Source: Vreelandella glaciei
GTDB lineage: Bacteria; Pseudomonadota; Gammaproteobacteria; Pseudomonadales; Halomonadaceae
Length of the DNA stretch: 64,000 nt
Direction of reading: 5' to 3'
Assembly (NCBI RefSeq): GCF_013415125.1
Contig: NZ_JACCDE010000005.1
Coordinates: 62,001-126,000 of the forward strand
The notes under the pieces are model-generated. The model saw only the letters and a list, made by a program, of their open reading frames with translations. It did no database searches and was not told the origin of the DNA. Below are positions 37,047-47,765 of this stretch, one piece after another (the stretch's first letter is position 1; every line of letters begins with the position of its first letter). Made by a program: the position numbers and the translations under genes.

Positions 37047-38165
37047 TTAGCTTCCAACAACACTCGCGGGATTACTACTTTCCAGCCCAAAGGCGTCTGC
37101 CACGGCTTGATAAGTAACTTGACCAGCATGCACATTAAGACCGGGCAGGAAGTGCGGGTCGTCACGTAGCGCCTGCTGCCAGCCTTTATCCGCCAGGGCA
37201 AGCACGAAGGGCAGCGTGGCGTTAGTCAGCCCCTGGGTAGAGGTACGGGCCACGGCGCCGGGCATATTGGCGACACAGTAGTGAACAATGCCATCAACGA
37301 TATAGGTCGGTTCGGCGTGGGTGGTGGGCTTACTGGTTTCAAAGCAGCCGCCCTGATCAATCGCCACATCGACCAACACGCTACCAGGCTTCATATCGGC
37401 CAGCATGCGGCGGGTGATCAGCTTTGGCGCAGCGGCGCCGGGCACTAGCACCGCGCCAATGATCATATCCGACTCACGGGTGGCCGTTTCAAGTGCATCG
37501 GCGGTGGAATAAACCGTTTTGATGCGTCCTTGATAGCGGTCATCCAGCACTTCCAGCCGCGCCAGAGATTTATCCAGAATGGTGACTTCTGCGCCTAACC
37601 CCAATGCCATGCGAGCAGCGTTTTCACCGACGACGCCACCACCGATGACCGTCACTTTCCCCGGCGCCACACCGGGCACACCGGGCAGCAGCACGCCTGC
37701 ACCGCCCTGGGCTTTTTCCAGGCTATGGGCACCGGCTTGAACGGCCATTCGCCCTGCTACGGTGCTCATCGGCGCGAGTAGTGGCAAGCCGCCACGGGCA
37801 TCGGTAATCGTCTCATAGGCGATGCAGGTGGCGCCGCTTTTCATCAACCCACGGGTAAGGGGCTCTTCGGCGGCCAGATGAAGATAGGTGAACAGGGTAT
37901 GCTGCGGAGTGAGCCGCGCCACCTCGTCAGGCTGGGGCTCTTTCACCTTGAGGATTAGCTCGGCATTGCACCACAGTGTGTCCACATCGGCTTCGATCTG
38001 AGCACCGGCGGCCTGGTAATCGGCATCGGTAAAGCCAGCGCCTTCACCGGCACTAGCTTGAACGCTGACCTGGTGACCACGACCGGCTAACTCACGCGCA
38101 CCAGTGGGCGTCAACGCGACACGATACTCGTGATTTTTGATCTCTTTGGGGACGGCGATTTTCAT
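37047..38165 (-). CDS. ald: Alanine dehydrogenase
   Basis: NAD-dependent oxidative deamination of L-alanine to pyruvate. The 372 residues begin [20 protein letters not shown], the family start, with AGGGAAAA upstream; the open frame further upstream is not used. EYRVALTP holds the pyruvate-binding Arg, [13 protein letters not shown] the conserved Lys, [18 protein letters not shown] the catalytic His, and [26 protein letters not shown] the NAD-binding Rossmann loop. Monocistronic between slyX (convergent) and a terminator. Confidence 0.96.
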   Translation of the reverse strand: MKIAVPKEIKNHEYRVALTPTGARELAGRGHQVSVQASAGEGAGFTDADYQAAGAQIEADVDTLWCNAELILKVKEPQPDEVARLTPQHTLFTYLHLAAEEPLTRGLMKSGATCIAYETITDARGGLPLLAPMSTVAGRMAVQAGAHSLEKAQGGAGVLLPGVPGVAPGKVTVIGGGVVGENAARMALGLGAEVTILDKSLARLEVLDDRYQGRIKTVYSTADALETATRESDMIIGAVLVPGAAAPKLITRRMLADMKPGSVLVDVAIDQGGCFETSKPTTHAEPTYIVDGIVHYCVANMPGAVARTSTQGLTNATLPFVLALADKGWQQALRDDPHFLPGLNVHAGQVTYQAVADAFGLESSNPASVVGS

Positions 38166-38258
38166 TGGTTTTTTCCCTGTGCTTTTAAAGGTCAGTCGTC
38201 TTGTTAAGCAAATTACAGCACAGCTAACGTTGACCACCACCCCAGCAAAGCAAAACAA

Positions 38259-38284
38259 AAAAAACGCCGGTTAAGGCGTTTTTT
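38259..38284. terminator. Terminator after the thioesterase gene
   Basis: AAAAAACGCC and GGCGTTTTTT pair around GGTTAA; with A-run and T-run on the two sides it works in both directions. On the minus strand it lies 12 bases after the thioesterase stop, upstream of ald. Confidence 0.9.
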
Positions 38285-38295
38285 AGGAGAAAAAT

Positions 38296-38775
38296 CTAAC
38301 GATTGCCGGTTCTGCACGAAAAATTCCACTCTTCTTTCAAACACTCAACGATAACGGCGCCGCCATAGATGCGCCGATACTCCTCGGGCAAGCGTTTGGG
38401 CCGCCCCGTTGAGAGCGCCACGCAGGCAAAGCGCGTGCGGGCATAGAGCAGTGTTTTGGAATCGCTAGTGCGCGCTAGCTGAAAACGCCGCGTCAGGCTG
38501 AAGCGCTCATCGCAATCGACAATCCAGGTCGCCAACTGTAGCTCATCCCCTGCAAAAGCAGGCGCGAGGTAATCTAGCTCATGACGGTGAACCACCATCG
38601 CACGGTCAAGCTCTCGGTAACGCTCAAGCGAGAGGCCAAGCGCAACCGAGTGCGCCCAGCTAATCTGCTCAACCCAGCGCAGGTACTCGCTGTTGTTAAC
38701 GTGCTGATAAGCATCAATTGCCTCATCAGCGACACGGATATCGATCACAAAAGGATCGGGCAACGCCCACTCCAT
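38296..38775 (-). CDS. Acyl-CoA thioesterase, hot-dog fold (YbgC/4HBT-like)
   Basis: A 159-residue single hot-dog protein. DEAIDAYQHVNNSEYLRWVEQ carries the D-x3-H-[VM]-N-N-x2-Y pattern of the 4-hydroxybenzoyl-CoA thioesterase family; DYLAPAFAGDELQLATWI and RRFQLARTSDSKTLLYARTRFACV follow the strands. Substrate unknown. It lies 32 bp after rlmI on the same strand and may share its transcript. Confidence 0.85.
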   Translation of the reverse strand: MEWALPDPFVIDIRVADEAIDAYQHVNNSEYLRWVEQISWAHSVALGLSLERYRELDRAMVVHRHELDYLAPAFAGDELQLATWIVDCDERFSLTRRFQLARTSDSKTLLYARTRFACVALSTGRPKRLPEEYRRIYGGAVIVECLKEEWNFSCRTGNR

Positions 38776-38807
38776 CGACTAACTCCCTGCACCCTGGCTC
38801 CCGTCGA

Positions 38808-39998
38808 CTAGTCGCGGAACACGCGCACACCCAACGCTTTCAGGTAAGACGTTTCAGGAATGGCTGGGTGTACTGGGTGATCAGGACCTTGATGGCCTTG
38901 AAAAATCACCTGACCATGACGATCCTGGTGGCGAACAGCGCCACGCACCACATCCATCAACCGCTCGGGCGCTAGGTGCATTGAGCAGGAGGCGGACATC
39001 AACAGGCCGTCGCGACCCAGCAAGCGCATAGCTTCGCGGTTCAAGCGGGCATAGGCACGCTCGCCGTTAGGGATATCCTTGCGCTTTTTGATAAACGCTG
39101 GCGGGTCCAAAATGACTACGTCGAACTCCTCGCCCTCTGCCTTCAGTGCTGCTAAGGCTTCAAATGCATCGCCTTCACTAACAGCCACTTTTTCCTGAAC
39201 GCCATTGAGCTCGGCGTTACGTGCGACCTGATCTAGCGCTGGACCCGAAGAGTCTAGGCAAATCACCTCTTTCGCGCCGTGAACGGCTGCCTGTACGCCC
39301 CAGCCGCCCACGTAGCTGAAGACATCCAGCACGCGTTTACCGGCCACTTGGCGATTGAGCCATTCGCGATTAACGCGGTGATCGAAGAACCAGCCGGTTT
39401 TCTGGCCATTAAGTACCGGCACGACAAAGCGGGCGCCGTTCTCTTCCAGCACCACTTCGTCAGGCAATGTGCCCTTGATAACATCAACGTGGGCCTCGAG
39501 ACCCTCCTGACGACGACCGCCAGTGTCGTTACGGAAAACGATCACTTCAGGCTTGACGACTTTTTCAAGCGCATCAACAATCTCATCAGCCAACGCCTGC
39601 ATGCCAGCCGTATTGAGCTGCACGACGAGAACATCGCCAAAACGATCAATCACCAAGCCTGGCAGCAAATCGCCTTCACCGTGAATCAAGCGGTAATACG
39701 GCTGCTCATAAAGACGCTGACGTAGCGCTAGCGCTTGGTTAAAGCGGTGCACAAACAGCGAACGATCCAAGCGCATTTCAGGGTCACGCGACATGACCCG
39801 GGCCGCGATTAACGAATGGGGATTAACGTAAGCCACCGCCATGACTTTTCCGTTGGAGGCTTCTACCAGGGCGGTTTCGCCTGCCGCAAAGTTTTTCAGC
39901 GGCGTCTCTTTGATATCTACTTCATTGGAGTAGATCCAGAGATGGCCCGCTTTCAGGCGGCGGTCAGCATTTTTATTCAGGCGCAGGCGTTGGGTCAC
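38808..39998 (-). CDS. rlmI: 23S rRNA (cytosine(1962)-C(5))-methyltransferase RlmI
   Basis: SAM-dependent methyltransferase with an N-terminal PUA domain (RLKAGHLWIYSNEVD, about 13-27), NGQKTGWFFDHRVNREWL, the SAM loop VLDVFSYVGGWGVQAAVHGA (about 221-240), and the catalytic motif VVILDPPAFIKKRKD plus MSASCSMHL with the Cys. I prefer the GTG at 39998, which has GGAG six bases upstream; a TTG at 40010 would overlap that Shine-Dalgarno. This gives 396 residues. Degenerate repeats lie immediately upstream. Confidence 0.93.
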   Translation of the reverse strand: MTQRLRLNKNADRRLKAGHLWIYSNEVDIKETPLKNFAAGETALVEASNGKVMAVAYVNPHSLIAARVMSRDPEMRLDRSLFVHRFNQALALRQRLYEQPYYRLIHGEGDLLPGLVIDRFGDVLVVQLNTAGMQALADEIVDALEKVVKPEVIVFRNDTGGRRQEGLEAHVDVIKGTLPDEVVLEENGARFVVPVLNGQKTGWFFDHRVNREWLNRQVAGKRVLDVFSYVGGWGVQAAVHGAKEVICLDSSGPALDQVARNAELNGVQEKVAVSEGDAFEALAALKAEGEEFDVVILDPPAFIKKRKDIPNGERAYARLNREAMRLLGRDGLLMSASCSMHLAPERLMDVVRGAVRHQDRHGQVIFQGHQGPDHPVHPAIPETSYLKALGVRVFRD

Positions 39999-40018
39999 AG
40001 CAATCTCCAAAAAGCTTA

Positions 40019-40078
40019 GTCTTTCAAAACCTTGTCTTTAAAAACTTTGCCTCAAAAAAACATGGTCTTAAAAACATG
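40019..40078. repeat. Four degenerate ~15-bp tandem units upstream of rlmI
   Basis: Units read GTCTTTCAAAACCTT, GTCTTTAAAAACTTT, GCCTCAAAAAAACATG and GTCTTAAAAACATG. They lie between the mutM stop and the rlmI start and share a GTCTT-(A)n core at about 15-bp spacing. AT-rich, no open frame; role unknown. Confidence 0.6.
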
Positions 40079-40140
40079 GACAAAGCAAAAATAAGGCAAG
40101 GTAAAAATTAAGTAAAACGTTAGCACTTATTAGGCAGGCA

Positions 40141-40983
40141 TTAGCGTTGGCAACCGGGACAAAACACACTGGCGCGCTGGCCAAGCGTAATGCGGCGAAG
40201 CTCCGCGCCGCAGCGCAAACAGGGCTGACCGTGGCGGCCGTAAACATTTAGCCGCTGAGCAAAGTAGCCGGGCTCGCCCTGGCCGCTAACAAAGTCTCTC
40301 AGCGTAGTGCCGCCCTGGGTAATCGCTGCTGCCAATACCTCTTTCACGGCAAGGGCTAAGGCGTCATAGCGGGCTCGGGAAACTCTCCCTGCCGCACGGC
40401 GCGGATCAATGCCCGCCATAAACAGCGCTTCCGCAGCATAGATATTACCGGCCCCCACCACTATCTGGTTGTCCATCAGAAATGGCTTTACCGCCACGCG
40501 TTTATTGCGCGAGCGAGTGTAAAGCCACTTGCCATTAAACGCATCAGACAATGGCTCGGGGCCCAAATGCGCAAGACGCTTATCCTGCGCTTCGTCCTCG
40601 GCCTGCCAATCCACAAAGCCAAACCGACGAGGGTCGTGATAGCGCAATACATAGCCGTTAGCGGTGACCACATCGACATGGTCATGCTTTTTAGGCAAAT
40701 CCCCCACCTGGGCAATACGCAGGCTACCCGACATGCCCAAATGCCACAGCAGCGTAGCATCAGCACTACCACCGGATGGCGGTGTAGAGTGAATGGGTAT
40801 TTGCAGGTATTTGGCCCGCCGCTTCAATACGCCAATGCGCGCGCCCACCAACCGTTCAGCCAAGTCATCCGGCACGGGAACACGCAGCCGCGGCTGACGC
40901 ACCAGTACTTCGGTGACTTCCTGACCTTCAATATAAGGCGCAATCCCGCGGCGGGTGGTTTCAACTTCGGGGAGTTCGGGCAT
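40141..40983 (-). CDS. mutM: Formamidopyrimidine-DNA glycosylase
   Basis: Removes 8-oxoguanine and formamidopyrimidines from DNA (base excision repair). The ATG at 40983 gives [14 protein letters not shown], whose Pro next to the start Met is the catalytic N-terminal residue after Met removal; the frame continues upstream into ribosomal protein genes and is not used. The 280 residues end with the zinc finger (CLRCGAEL ... FCPGCQR). [18 protein letters not shown] and GGTTLRDF are the helix-two-turn-helix and its neighbour. Confidence 0.97.
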   Translation of the reverse strand: MPELPEVETTRRGIAPYIEGQEVTEVLVRQPRLRVPVPDDLAERLVGARIGVLKRRAKYLQIPIHSTPPSGGSADATLLWHLGMSGSLRIAQVGDLPKKHDHVDVVTANGYVLRYHDPRRFGFVDWQAEDEAQDKRLAHLGPEPLSDAFNGKWLYTRSRNKRVAVKPFLMDNQIVVGAGNIYAAEALFMAGIDPRRAAGRVSRARYDALALAVKEVLAAAITQGGTTLRDFVSGQGEPGYFAQRLNVYGRHGQPCLRCGAELRRITLGQRASVFCPGCQR

Positions 40984-41065
40984 ATTTAAGCATCGTAACG
41001 GCTTGTGATGACAGCCTAATGAAGATGGGTTCGCTAGGCATGCTGCGCATAAAAAGCATGCATGC

Positions 41066-41092
41066 AAAAACCCGGCTTGAGGCCGGGTTTTT
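41066..41092 (-). terminator. Terminator after rpmG
   Basis: AAAAACCCGGC and GCCGGGTTTTT form an 11-bp stem with a 5-base loop, 48 bases past the rpmG stop and upstream of mutM on the same strand; also functional on the plus strand. Confidence 0.9.
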
Positions 41093-41140
41093 GAACAGAC
41101 GCTCGCCTGCAGAGAAAGCCGATCATCATCGCTTACGCGA

Positions 41141-41296
41141 TTACTTGATCTTGGCTTCCTTGTAGATAACGTGCTTACGGACAACCGGGTCGAATTTCTT
41201 GAATTCGAACTTATCCGGGGTATTCCGCTTGTTCTTATCAGTAGTGTAGAAGTGACCTGTACCGGCACTAGACACCAGCTTGATTTTATCGCGCAT
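41141..41296 (-). CDS. rpmG: 50S ribosomal protein L33
   Basis: A 51-residue basic protein: [20 protein letters not shown] followed by [18 protein letters not shown] and [13 protein letters not shown]. This is the zinc-independent L33 type (no paired CxxC cysteines). It follows rpmB by 51 bp, the conserved rpmB-rpmG operon. AAGGATTAAACC precedes the ATG. Confidence 0.97.
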   Translation of the reverse strand: MRDKIKLVSSAGTGHFYTTDKNKRNTPDKFEFKKFDPVVRKHVIYKEAKIK

Positions 41297-41347
41297 GGTT
41301 TAATCCTTCCAAAATGCTTGGTCCGAAACGCTTGGCCAAAAGCTGGC

Positions 41348-41584
41348 TTAGATAGCGTCGCCGCGCTTACGAATATCAACCAACACTGCGTCGATACCGT
41401 TTTTATCAATAATGCGCATTCCTTTAGTGGAAACGCGCAGCTTGACGAAGCGGTTTTCAGACTCAACCCAAAAACGATGGGTATGCAGGTTCGGCAAGAA
41501 ACGACGACGTGTCTTACGCATTGAGTGTGAAACGTTATTTCCAGTTACCGGACGCTTGCCGGTAACCTGACATACTTTGGACAT
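41348..41584 (-). CDS. rpmB: 50S ribosomal protein L28
   Basis: 78 residues: [20 protein letters not shown], then [19 protein letters not shown] and the C-terminal [22 protein letters not shown]. The start at 41584 fits the family; the open frame 20 codons further upstream is leader. GGAGGCTCTA precedes it. First gene of the rpmB-rpmG pair; a 258-bp region separates it from the radC stop. Confidence 0.97.
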   Translation of the reverse strand: MSKVCQVTGKRPVTGNNVSHSMRKTRRRFLPNLHTHRFWVESENRFVKLRVSTKGMRIIDKNGIDAVLVDIRKRGDAI

Positions 41585-41842
41585 TAGAGCCTCCAACTGC
41601 TTGGCCAGGATATAAGAACCTGAGTGTTCAAAACTGTCGGGCAAACCGGAGCAGGGAAGGTGTCGGCGCCGTTAACCGCCAAGCTTTATCCAAATCCGTT
41701 ATTCAACCCAAGTTTAAAGGTGGCACTTTATACCAGAGCACCCGACTAGCAGCAAGCAAAACCCACTAAAAAGGTTAAATAAGCGCCTTTTTGCTCACTT
41801 AACTTAGACAATGTCGCGCAATGTACTGCGCGTCGATTCTGT

Positions 41843-42517
41843 TTATAGCCAGCCACGCTCGGCAAAAGAGACCACTTCTCCATCTCCCACCACGAAATGA
41901 TCCAACACGCGCACTTCAAACAGTGCGAGCGCGTCTTTCAAGCGTTCGGTGATTCGTCGATCAGCATCGCTTGGCTCTGCTACACCCGATGGGTGATTGT
42001 GAGCCAGGATAACAGCGCCAGCGCTAAGTTCTAAAGCGCGCTTGGCAACTTCGCGGGGGTAAACAGATGCGCTGTCTAGGGTACCGCGAAACAGCGATTC
42101 ATAGCGAATAATTCGGTGCTGCGTATCCAAAAAAAGCACCGCAAACTCTTCATGGCCTAAATGACGCAGCTGGGAGCTCAGATAGTGGCGCACCAAGGCA
42201 GGCGATGTCAGTGCATTGCCACGCGCCAACTGGCTAGCCAAATGGCGCCGTGACAACTCAAGCGTAGCCTGTAGTTGGGCATACTTAGCGGTACCTAGCC
42301 CATGGGCAGCGCAGAAGCTTGCTTGATCAGCCTCGAGCAGTTGGCGTAAGCCACCAAAGCTTGTGAGCAAATCCCGCGCTAAATCAACCGCTGAGCGCCC
42401 CTGCACGCCGACGCGCAAAAAAATCGCCAGCAACTCCGCATCTGAAAGCGCCTGAGCGCCTGTGTTTAATAACTTCTCCCGCGGCCGCTCACCCTCTGGC
42501 CAGTGATTGATTCCCAT
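41843..42517 (-). CDS. radC: RadC-family JAB-domain protein
   Basis: The 224-residue protein has an N-terminal helix-hairpin-helix-like part ([29 protein letters not shown]) and the JAB/MPN metalloprotease-like domain with [17 protein letters not shown] (about 171-187), the HxH..D zinc site. The family is annotated as a DNA repair protein but its activity is unclear. The ATG at 42517 has GGAAGGTGC upstream. It is divergent from coaBC, as in Pseudomonas and E. coli. Confidence 0.93.
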   Translation of the reverse strand: MGINHWPEGERPREKLLNTGAQALSDAELLAIFLRVGVQGRSAVDLARDLLTSFGGLRQLLEADQASFCAAHGLGTAKYAQLQATLELSRRHLASQLARGNALTSPALVRHYLSSQLRHLGHEEFAVLFLDTQHRIIRYESLFRGTLDSASVYPREVAKRALELSAGAVILAHNHPSGVAEPSDADRRITERLKDALALFEVRVLDHFVVGDGEVVSFAERGWL

Positions 42518-42689
42518 CGCACCTTCCCGCGTTGTCCGCCCTTGGTAATTAACGCAAACCGCCTTCAAACCCAATCACGCGATCAGCCTCAGTAAACCTA
42601 GCTTACCCTTGTTTCCCCTCAATATGCCAAATTGGTGGTGCCAGTGGTATGGTAAGCCTCCTCACGAACGCTGATGTGGATGACTGAAC

Positions 42690-44027
42690 ATGGCTTCTGT
42701 TGCTGACACAACAAGCACCCAGATAAACGCTTTCACCACTGCCTCAACACTCGCCGGCAAACGGGTGCTACTCGGGGTTAGCGCAGGTATTGCTGCTTAC
42801 AAGAGCGCATTGCTTGTGCGCCTGCTCAAACAAGCGGGCTGCGAGGTGCGAGTGGTGATGACCGATGGGGCTCAGGCCTTTATTACGCCGCTCACTCTGC
42901 AGGCGCTCTCCGGCGAGCCGGTGCGCACCTCCTTACTCGACCCGGAAGCCGAAGCGGGCATGGGCCATATTGAACTAGCCCGCTGGGCGGATGCGGTGCT
43001 GATCGCCCCCGCCACCGCCGACTTAATCGCCCGCTTGGTGCACGGCATGGCTGATGATTTGCTCACCACGCTTTGTCTGGCGTCAGAAGCGCCTAAACTA
43101 ATTGCCCCAGCCATGAACCAGGCGATGTGGCGCCACCCTGCCACTCAGCGCAATGTGACGCAGCTGCAGCAAGATGGCTGGCAGCAAATAGGCCCGGACG
43201 CGGGTGATCAGGCTTGTGGCGATGTGGGGCCTGGCCGCATGAGTGAGCCTGAAGAGATATTTAGCGCTGTGATGGCACTGTTTGCAGCGCCACCTTCTCC
43301 TTATTACAACTCCTCCGCCAGCGCCCCTCATGTAGTGATCACCGCTGGCCCAACTCGCGAGCCGCTGGACCCGGTGCGCTATATTTCCAATCACAGTTCG
43401 GGGAAAATGGGCTTTGCTTTAGCTGCAGCGGCAGTGGCGCAAGGCGCTAAAGTGACGTTGATCAGCGGGCCAGTTAATTTACCCACCCCGCCGGGCGCTA
43501 CACGAATTGACGTTGAGTCAGCCGAGCAGATGCACCGTGAAGCACAGCGGTTAGCGCCCCAAGCGGCGCTATTTATCGGCTGCGCGGCGGTTGCTGACTA
43601 TCGTGCGCCAGCCCCCGCCGAGCACAAGCTCAAGAAGCAGGACGATAGCGACACTCTCACCCTGACCCTGGTGAAAAATCCTGACATTATCGCCAGCATA
43701 GCGGCGCTTCCCGCTGGGCAGCGCCCGCTGGTAGTTGGCTTTGCCGCCGAAACCCAAGAAATAGAGCGCTACGCGCAGGATAAACTGCAACGTAAAGGGC
43801 TGGACATGATCGTGGCTAACGATGTTTCCCAGGCGGGCCTAGGGTTTGGCAGCGACCAGAATGCCGCCTGGTTACTGTGGCGCACCGCGGAAGGCGTTGA
43901 AAGCCGGGCGGAAGCACCCCAGCCAAAAACCCAGCTGGCCGCTACGATCATTCATCAGGCGCTCGCCCTGCTATCGACGACAGCACCTGAAACAACCTCT
44001 ACTAACGCTTCTGGAGAATCCCAATGA
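42690..44027 (+). CDS. coaBC: Bifunctional phosphopantothenoylcysteine decarboxylase / phosphopantothenate-cysteine ligase
   Basis: Two steps of coenzyme A synthesis in one protein of 445 residues. CoaC half: [20 protein letters not shown] (FMN site, about 30-49), [33 protein letters not shown] and the substrate flap [16 protein letters not shown]. CoaB half from about 210: [39 protein letters not shown] and the ligase lysine motif LVKNPDII. The N-terminal 24 residues precede the family start; no clear RBS is visible at 42690. The stop overlaps dut by four bases. Confidence 0.96.
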   Translation: MASVADTTSTQINAFTTASTLAGKRVLLGVSAGIAAYKSALLVRLLKQAGCEVRVVMTDGAQAFITPLTLQALSGEPVRTSLLDPEAEAGMGHIELARWADAVLIAPATADLIARLVHGMADDLLTTLCLASEAPKLIAPAMNQAMWRHPATQRNVTQLQQDGWQQIGPDAGDQACGDVGPGRMSEPEEIFSAVMALFAAPPSPYYNSSASAPHVVITAGPTREPLDPVRYISNHSSGKMGFALAAAAVAQGAKVTLISGPVNLPTPPGATRIDVESAEQMHREAQRLAPQAALFIGCAAVADYRAPAPAEHKLKKQDDSDTLTLTLVKNPDIIASIAALPAGQRPLVVGFAAETQEIERYAQDKLQRKGLDMIVANDVSQAGLGFGSDQNAAWLLWRTAEGVESRAEAPQPKTQLAATIIHQALALLSTTAPETTSTNASGESQ

Positions 44028-44482
44028 GTGCCCGCCCCCGCCTGCAGTGCAAAGTGTTAGATGAGCGCTTGCACGATTATCTCCCCACCTATGCAACGGC
44101 AGGCTCTGCCGGCATGGATCTACGGGCACTGCTGGACGCGCCACTGACCTTGGCGCCCGGCGACTGCCAGCTCGTGCGCACGGGCATTGCCATCTATATT
44201 GAAGACCCCAGCCTTGCGGGCATGATTCTGCCGCGCTCCGGTTTGGGGCATAAGCACGGTATTGTACTGGGCAACTTGGTGGGCTTGATCGACTCCGATT
44301 ACCAGGGCGAGCTGATGATTTCGGTCTGGAACCGGGGCCAGAGCGACTTTACCCTTGCTCCCTTCGACCGCCTGGCACAGTACGTGCTTGTGCCTGTTGT
44401 GCAAGCCGAACTCGCTCTTGTGGACGCGTTTGAAGACTCCCTGCGGGGCAGCGGCGGGTTTGGCAGCACCGGCAGTCAGTAG
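44024..44482 (+). CDS. dut: dUTP diphosphatase
   Basis: Hydrolyses dUTP to dUMP, limiting uracil in DNA. The 152-residue trimeric dUTPase shows all five motifs: [54 protein letters not shown], and the C-terminal [12 protein letters not shown] that closes over the substrate. Start overlaps the coaBC stop (ATGA). Confidence 0.97.
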   Translation: MSARPRLQCKVLDERLHDYLPTYATAGSAGMDLRALLDAPLTLAPGDCQLVRTGIAIYIEDPSLAGMILPRSGLGHKHGIVLGNLVGLIDSDYQGELMISVWNRGQSDFTLAPFDRLAQYVLVPVVQAELALVDAFEDSLRGSGGFGSTGSQ

Positions 44483-44502
44483 CCATTAGCAGTAGCGATT
44501 GG
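44477..44502. repeat. Two 13-bp tandem units between dut and algC
   Basis: CAGTAGCCATTAG followed directly by CAGTAGCGATTGG (11 of 13 identical); the first unit contains the dut stop codon. Unknown role. Confidence 0.6.
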
Positions 44503-44556
44503 CAGGATGTGGTTAAGAAACCTTTGCAAGGCAATTTCTGTTTAGCTGGGAAGCTT

Positions 44557-45942
44557 ATGAACGCACAGACCGTACCCGCTTCGATTTTTCGCGCCTACGA
44601 TATCCGCGGTATCGTTGACGACACGCTCACCGAAGAGACGGTAGAAATGATCGGACGCGCCGTGGGCTCTGAAGCCGCCGCCCGGGGAGAATCCAGCGTG
44701 GTAGTCGCACGCGACGGTCGCCTTTCAGGCGCTCGGCTGCAAGCAGCGCTTATGCGTGGCCTAAATGCTGCAGGACGAGACGTTATTGATATCGGCATGG
44801 TGCCCACGCCGGTGCTGTACTTCGCCACCCACATCTTGCCAAACACCCAGTCAGGTGTGATGGTTACCGGCAGCCACAACCCGCCTGACTACAACGGCTT
44901 TAAAATCGTGCTGAGCGGCGAAACACTCTCTGGTGCCGCGATTACCGCTCTGTTTGAGCGCATTCAGTCCGGCGATCTGGAGAGCGGTCAAGGCAGTGTC
45001 AGCCAGCAGGATCTCCGCGAAACGTATTTAGCGCGCATCTTAGCTGACGTTAAGATCAATCGACCAATCAAAGCGGTGGTTGACTGCGGCAATGGCGTAG
45101 CCGGGGAGCTTGGCCCGCAGCTACTAACCCGCCTCGGCATTGATACGACTGCGCTGTTCGATGAGATCGATGGCCACTTTCCCAATCACCACCCGGATCC
45201 TGGCAAGCCGGAAAACATGCAGGACCTGATGCGCAAGGTGCAAGAAACGGGCGCTGACATTGGGCTTGCCTTTGATGGCGATGGCGACCGAGTAGGCGTG
45301 GTCACACCCACCGGCAAGCTGATTTATCCTGACCACCTGCTGATGGTATTTGCCACCGACCTGCTCGCCCGCCAGCCCGGCGCCAAGGTTATTTTTGATA
45401 TCAAGTGCACCGGCAATCTAGTTAAAGTGATTAGTGAGGCTGGAGGCGAGCCTGAGATGTGGCGTACCGGCCACTCGCTCATCAAGGCACGTATGAAGGA
45501 GACGGGCGCACAACTGGGTGGAGAGATGAGCGGGCATATTTTTTTCCAAGAGCGCTGGTACGGTTTTGACGATGGCCTCTATGCCGCCGCTAGGCTGGTA
45601 GAAATTCTCGCCAACCAGCCTGACGATGCGGATACTTTTTTCGCCACATTTCCCCAAGACGTTGGTACCCCAGAGATTAATATTGCGGTTACCGACGCTA
45701 ACAAATTTTCTCTAATGGATAAGCTTGCTCGCGAGGGCGACTTCGGCGAAGGTATCAAAACTACGCTGGACGGTATTCGCGTTGATTACCCGGATGGCTG
45801 GGGATTATGTCGCGCCTCTAACACCACACCAGCTCTGGTTATGCGCTTTGAAGGTAAGACCGATGCCGCGCTAGCGCGCATTAAAACAGTTTTTAATAAC
45901 GCGCTACAGCGCGTCGCGCCAGATATTGAGCTGCCCCAGTAA
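44557..45942 (+). CDS. algC: Phosphomannomutase/phosphoglucomutase
   Basis: Interconverts hexose 1- and 6-phosphates for sugar nucleotides of LPS and exopolysaccharide. The 461 residues have the four domains of the alpha-D-phosphohexomutase family: FRAYDIRGIVDDTL, the phosphoserine loop VTGSHNPPDYNGFK (about 104-117), metal loop FDGDGDRVGVV (about 238-248), sugar loop GGEMSGHIFF and phosphate loop RASNTTPALVMRFEG. The start at 44557 fits family length; an earlier ATG 16 codons upstream is unlikely. Context coaBC-dut-algC-argB is as in Pseudomonas aeruginosa. Confidence 0.95.
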   Translation: MNAQTVPASIFRAYDIRGIVDDTLTEETVEMIGRAVGSEAAARGESSVVVARDGRLSGARLQAALMRGLNAAGRDVIDIGMVPTPVLYFATHILPNTQSGVMVTGSHNPPDYNGFKIVLSGETLSGAAITALFERIQSGDLESGQGSVSQQDLRETYLARILADVKINRPIKAVVDCGNGVAGELGPQLLTRLGIDTTALFDEIDGHFPNHHPDPGKPENMQDLMRKVQETGADIGLAFDGDGDRVGVVTPTGKLIYPDHLLMVFATDLLARQPGAKVIFDIKCTGNLVKVISEAGGEPEMWRTGHSLIKARMKETGAQLGGEMSGHIFFQERWYGFDDGLYAAARLVEILANQPDDADTFFATFPQDVGTPEINIAVTDANKFSLMDKLAREGDFGEGIKTTLDGIRVDYPDGWGLCRASNTTPALVMRFEGKTDAALARIKTVFNNALQRVAPDIELPQ

Positions 45943-45958
45943 GCAAATTGCTGGATAG

Positions 45959-46006
45959 ATAGCTCTTGAAATAGCTATTCAAATAGCTTTTCACATAGCT
46001 CTTCAC
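45959..46006. repeat. Four 12-bp tandem units upstream of argB
   Basis: ATAGCTCTTGAA, ATAGCTATTCAA, ATAGCTTTTCAC and ATAGCTCTTCAC follow each other without gap, all sharing ATAGCT and TTCA-like ends. They start 17 bp after the algC stop and end about 100 bp before argB. They do not match the ArgR box pattern. Function unknown. Confidence 0.8.
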
Positions 46007-46088
46007 AAAGTCAGGCGCTGAAGGGATCGCGCGCTTAGAAAGTGCGACCCTCACTACTCAATTAGCATAAACGTTAGCTGCATAATAA

Positions 46089-47009
<921 letters not shown>

Positions 47010-47027
47010 CCGCGACGGAGGCACATC

Positions 47028-47636
47028 ATGAGCGAAGATCAAAAACCTCGACGCCGCGAGCAGATACTCCAAGCACTGGCATTAATGCTTGAAGAAGACA
47101 GTGGCAAACGCATTACGACCGCCGCTCTCGCTCGTCAGGTAGGTGTTTCAGAAGCAGCGCTCTACCGTCATTTCCCAAGCAAAGCACGCATGTTTGAGGG
47201 GCTGATTGATTTTATTGAAGAGAGCATCTTTGAACGCATTACGCGCATTTTAGACGACGTACCCGACGCCACTACCCGCTGCGGCACAATCCTCGCGCTG
47301 CTGCTGGGCTTCGCCGAGAAAAATCCTGGGCTAGCCCGGGTGATGGGAGGCGACGTACTCACCGGCGAAACAGCAAGGCTACGCCAGCGGATAAATCAGC
47401 TTTTTGAACGCCTGGAGATGCAGCTCAAGCAGATACTGCGCGAAGCCGAACTACGGGAAGGACTGCGTCCCACCATCCCTGCTTCTGCCGCAGCAAACCT
47501 GCTTGCAGCCCAGGCCGAGGGGCGCATTTCACAGTATGTGCGTAGCGACTTCAAGCGTCTGCCAACCGAACACTGGGAAGATCAGTGGTCACTACTTTCT
47601 GCGCAATTACTGCGCGCTTCGGTGCAGCCTGCTTAG
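47028..47636 (+). CDS. slmA: Nucleoid occlusion factor SlmA
   Basis: TetR-family DNA-binding protein that blocks FtsZ assembly over the nucleoid. The 202 residues have the N-terminal helix-turn-helix KRITTAALARQVGVSEAALYRHFPSKARMFEGLIDFIEE (about 25-63) and the SlmA-type C-terminal region (RITRILDDVPDATTRCGTILALLLGFAEKNPGLARVMGGD). A GGAGG lies ahead of the ATG. Linked to argB here, dut in E. coli. Confidence 0.93.
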   Translation: MSEDQKPRRREQILQALALMLEEDSGKRITTAALARQVGVSEAALYRHFPSKARMFEGLIDFIEESIFERITRILDDVPDATTRCGTILALLLGFAEKNPGLARVMGGDVLTGETARLRQRINQLFERLEMQLKQILREAELREGLRPTIPASAAANLLAAQAEGRISQYVRSDFKRLPTEHWEDQWSLLSAQLLRASVQPA

Positions 47637-47666
47637 GCAACAATAACGGTTGCAGTGGTGGCGATA

Positions 47667-47701
47667 AAAAAACCGGCTCCTAACAAAGGAGCCGGTTTTT
47701 T
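47667..47701. terminator. Bidirectional terminator between slmA and rpoH
   Basis: AAAAAACCGGCTCC pairs with GGAGCCGGTTTTTT across a seven-base loop. It serves the convergent slmA (plus) and rpoH (minus) genes. Confidence 0.93.
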
Positions 47702-47765
47702 AACATCTAACAAAACGAAAGATCATGCGGCAACACTATTTATCAGTGCATAAGCAAGTACGTCG

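Noticed and set aside
40984..41466. N-terminal extension of mutM over rpmG and rpmB
   Set aside because: Would destroy the required N-terminal Pro of the glycosylase and overlaps two ribosomal protein genes in another frame.
45959..46006. Tandem repeats considered as a CRISPR array
   Set aside because: 12-bp units without spacers and no cas genes nearby; the same holds for the other short tandem arrays.
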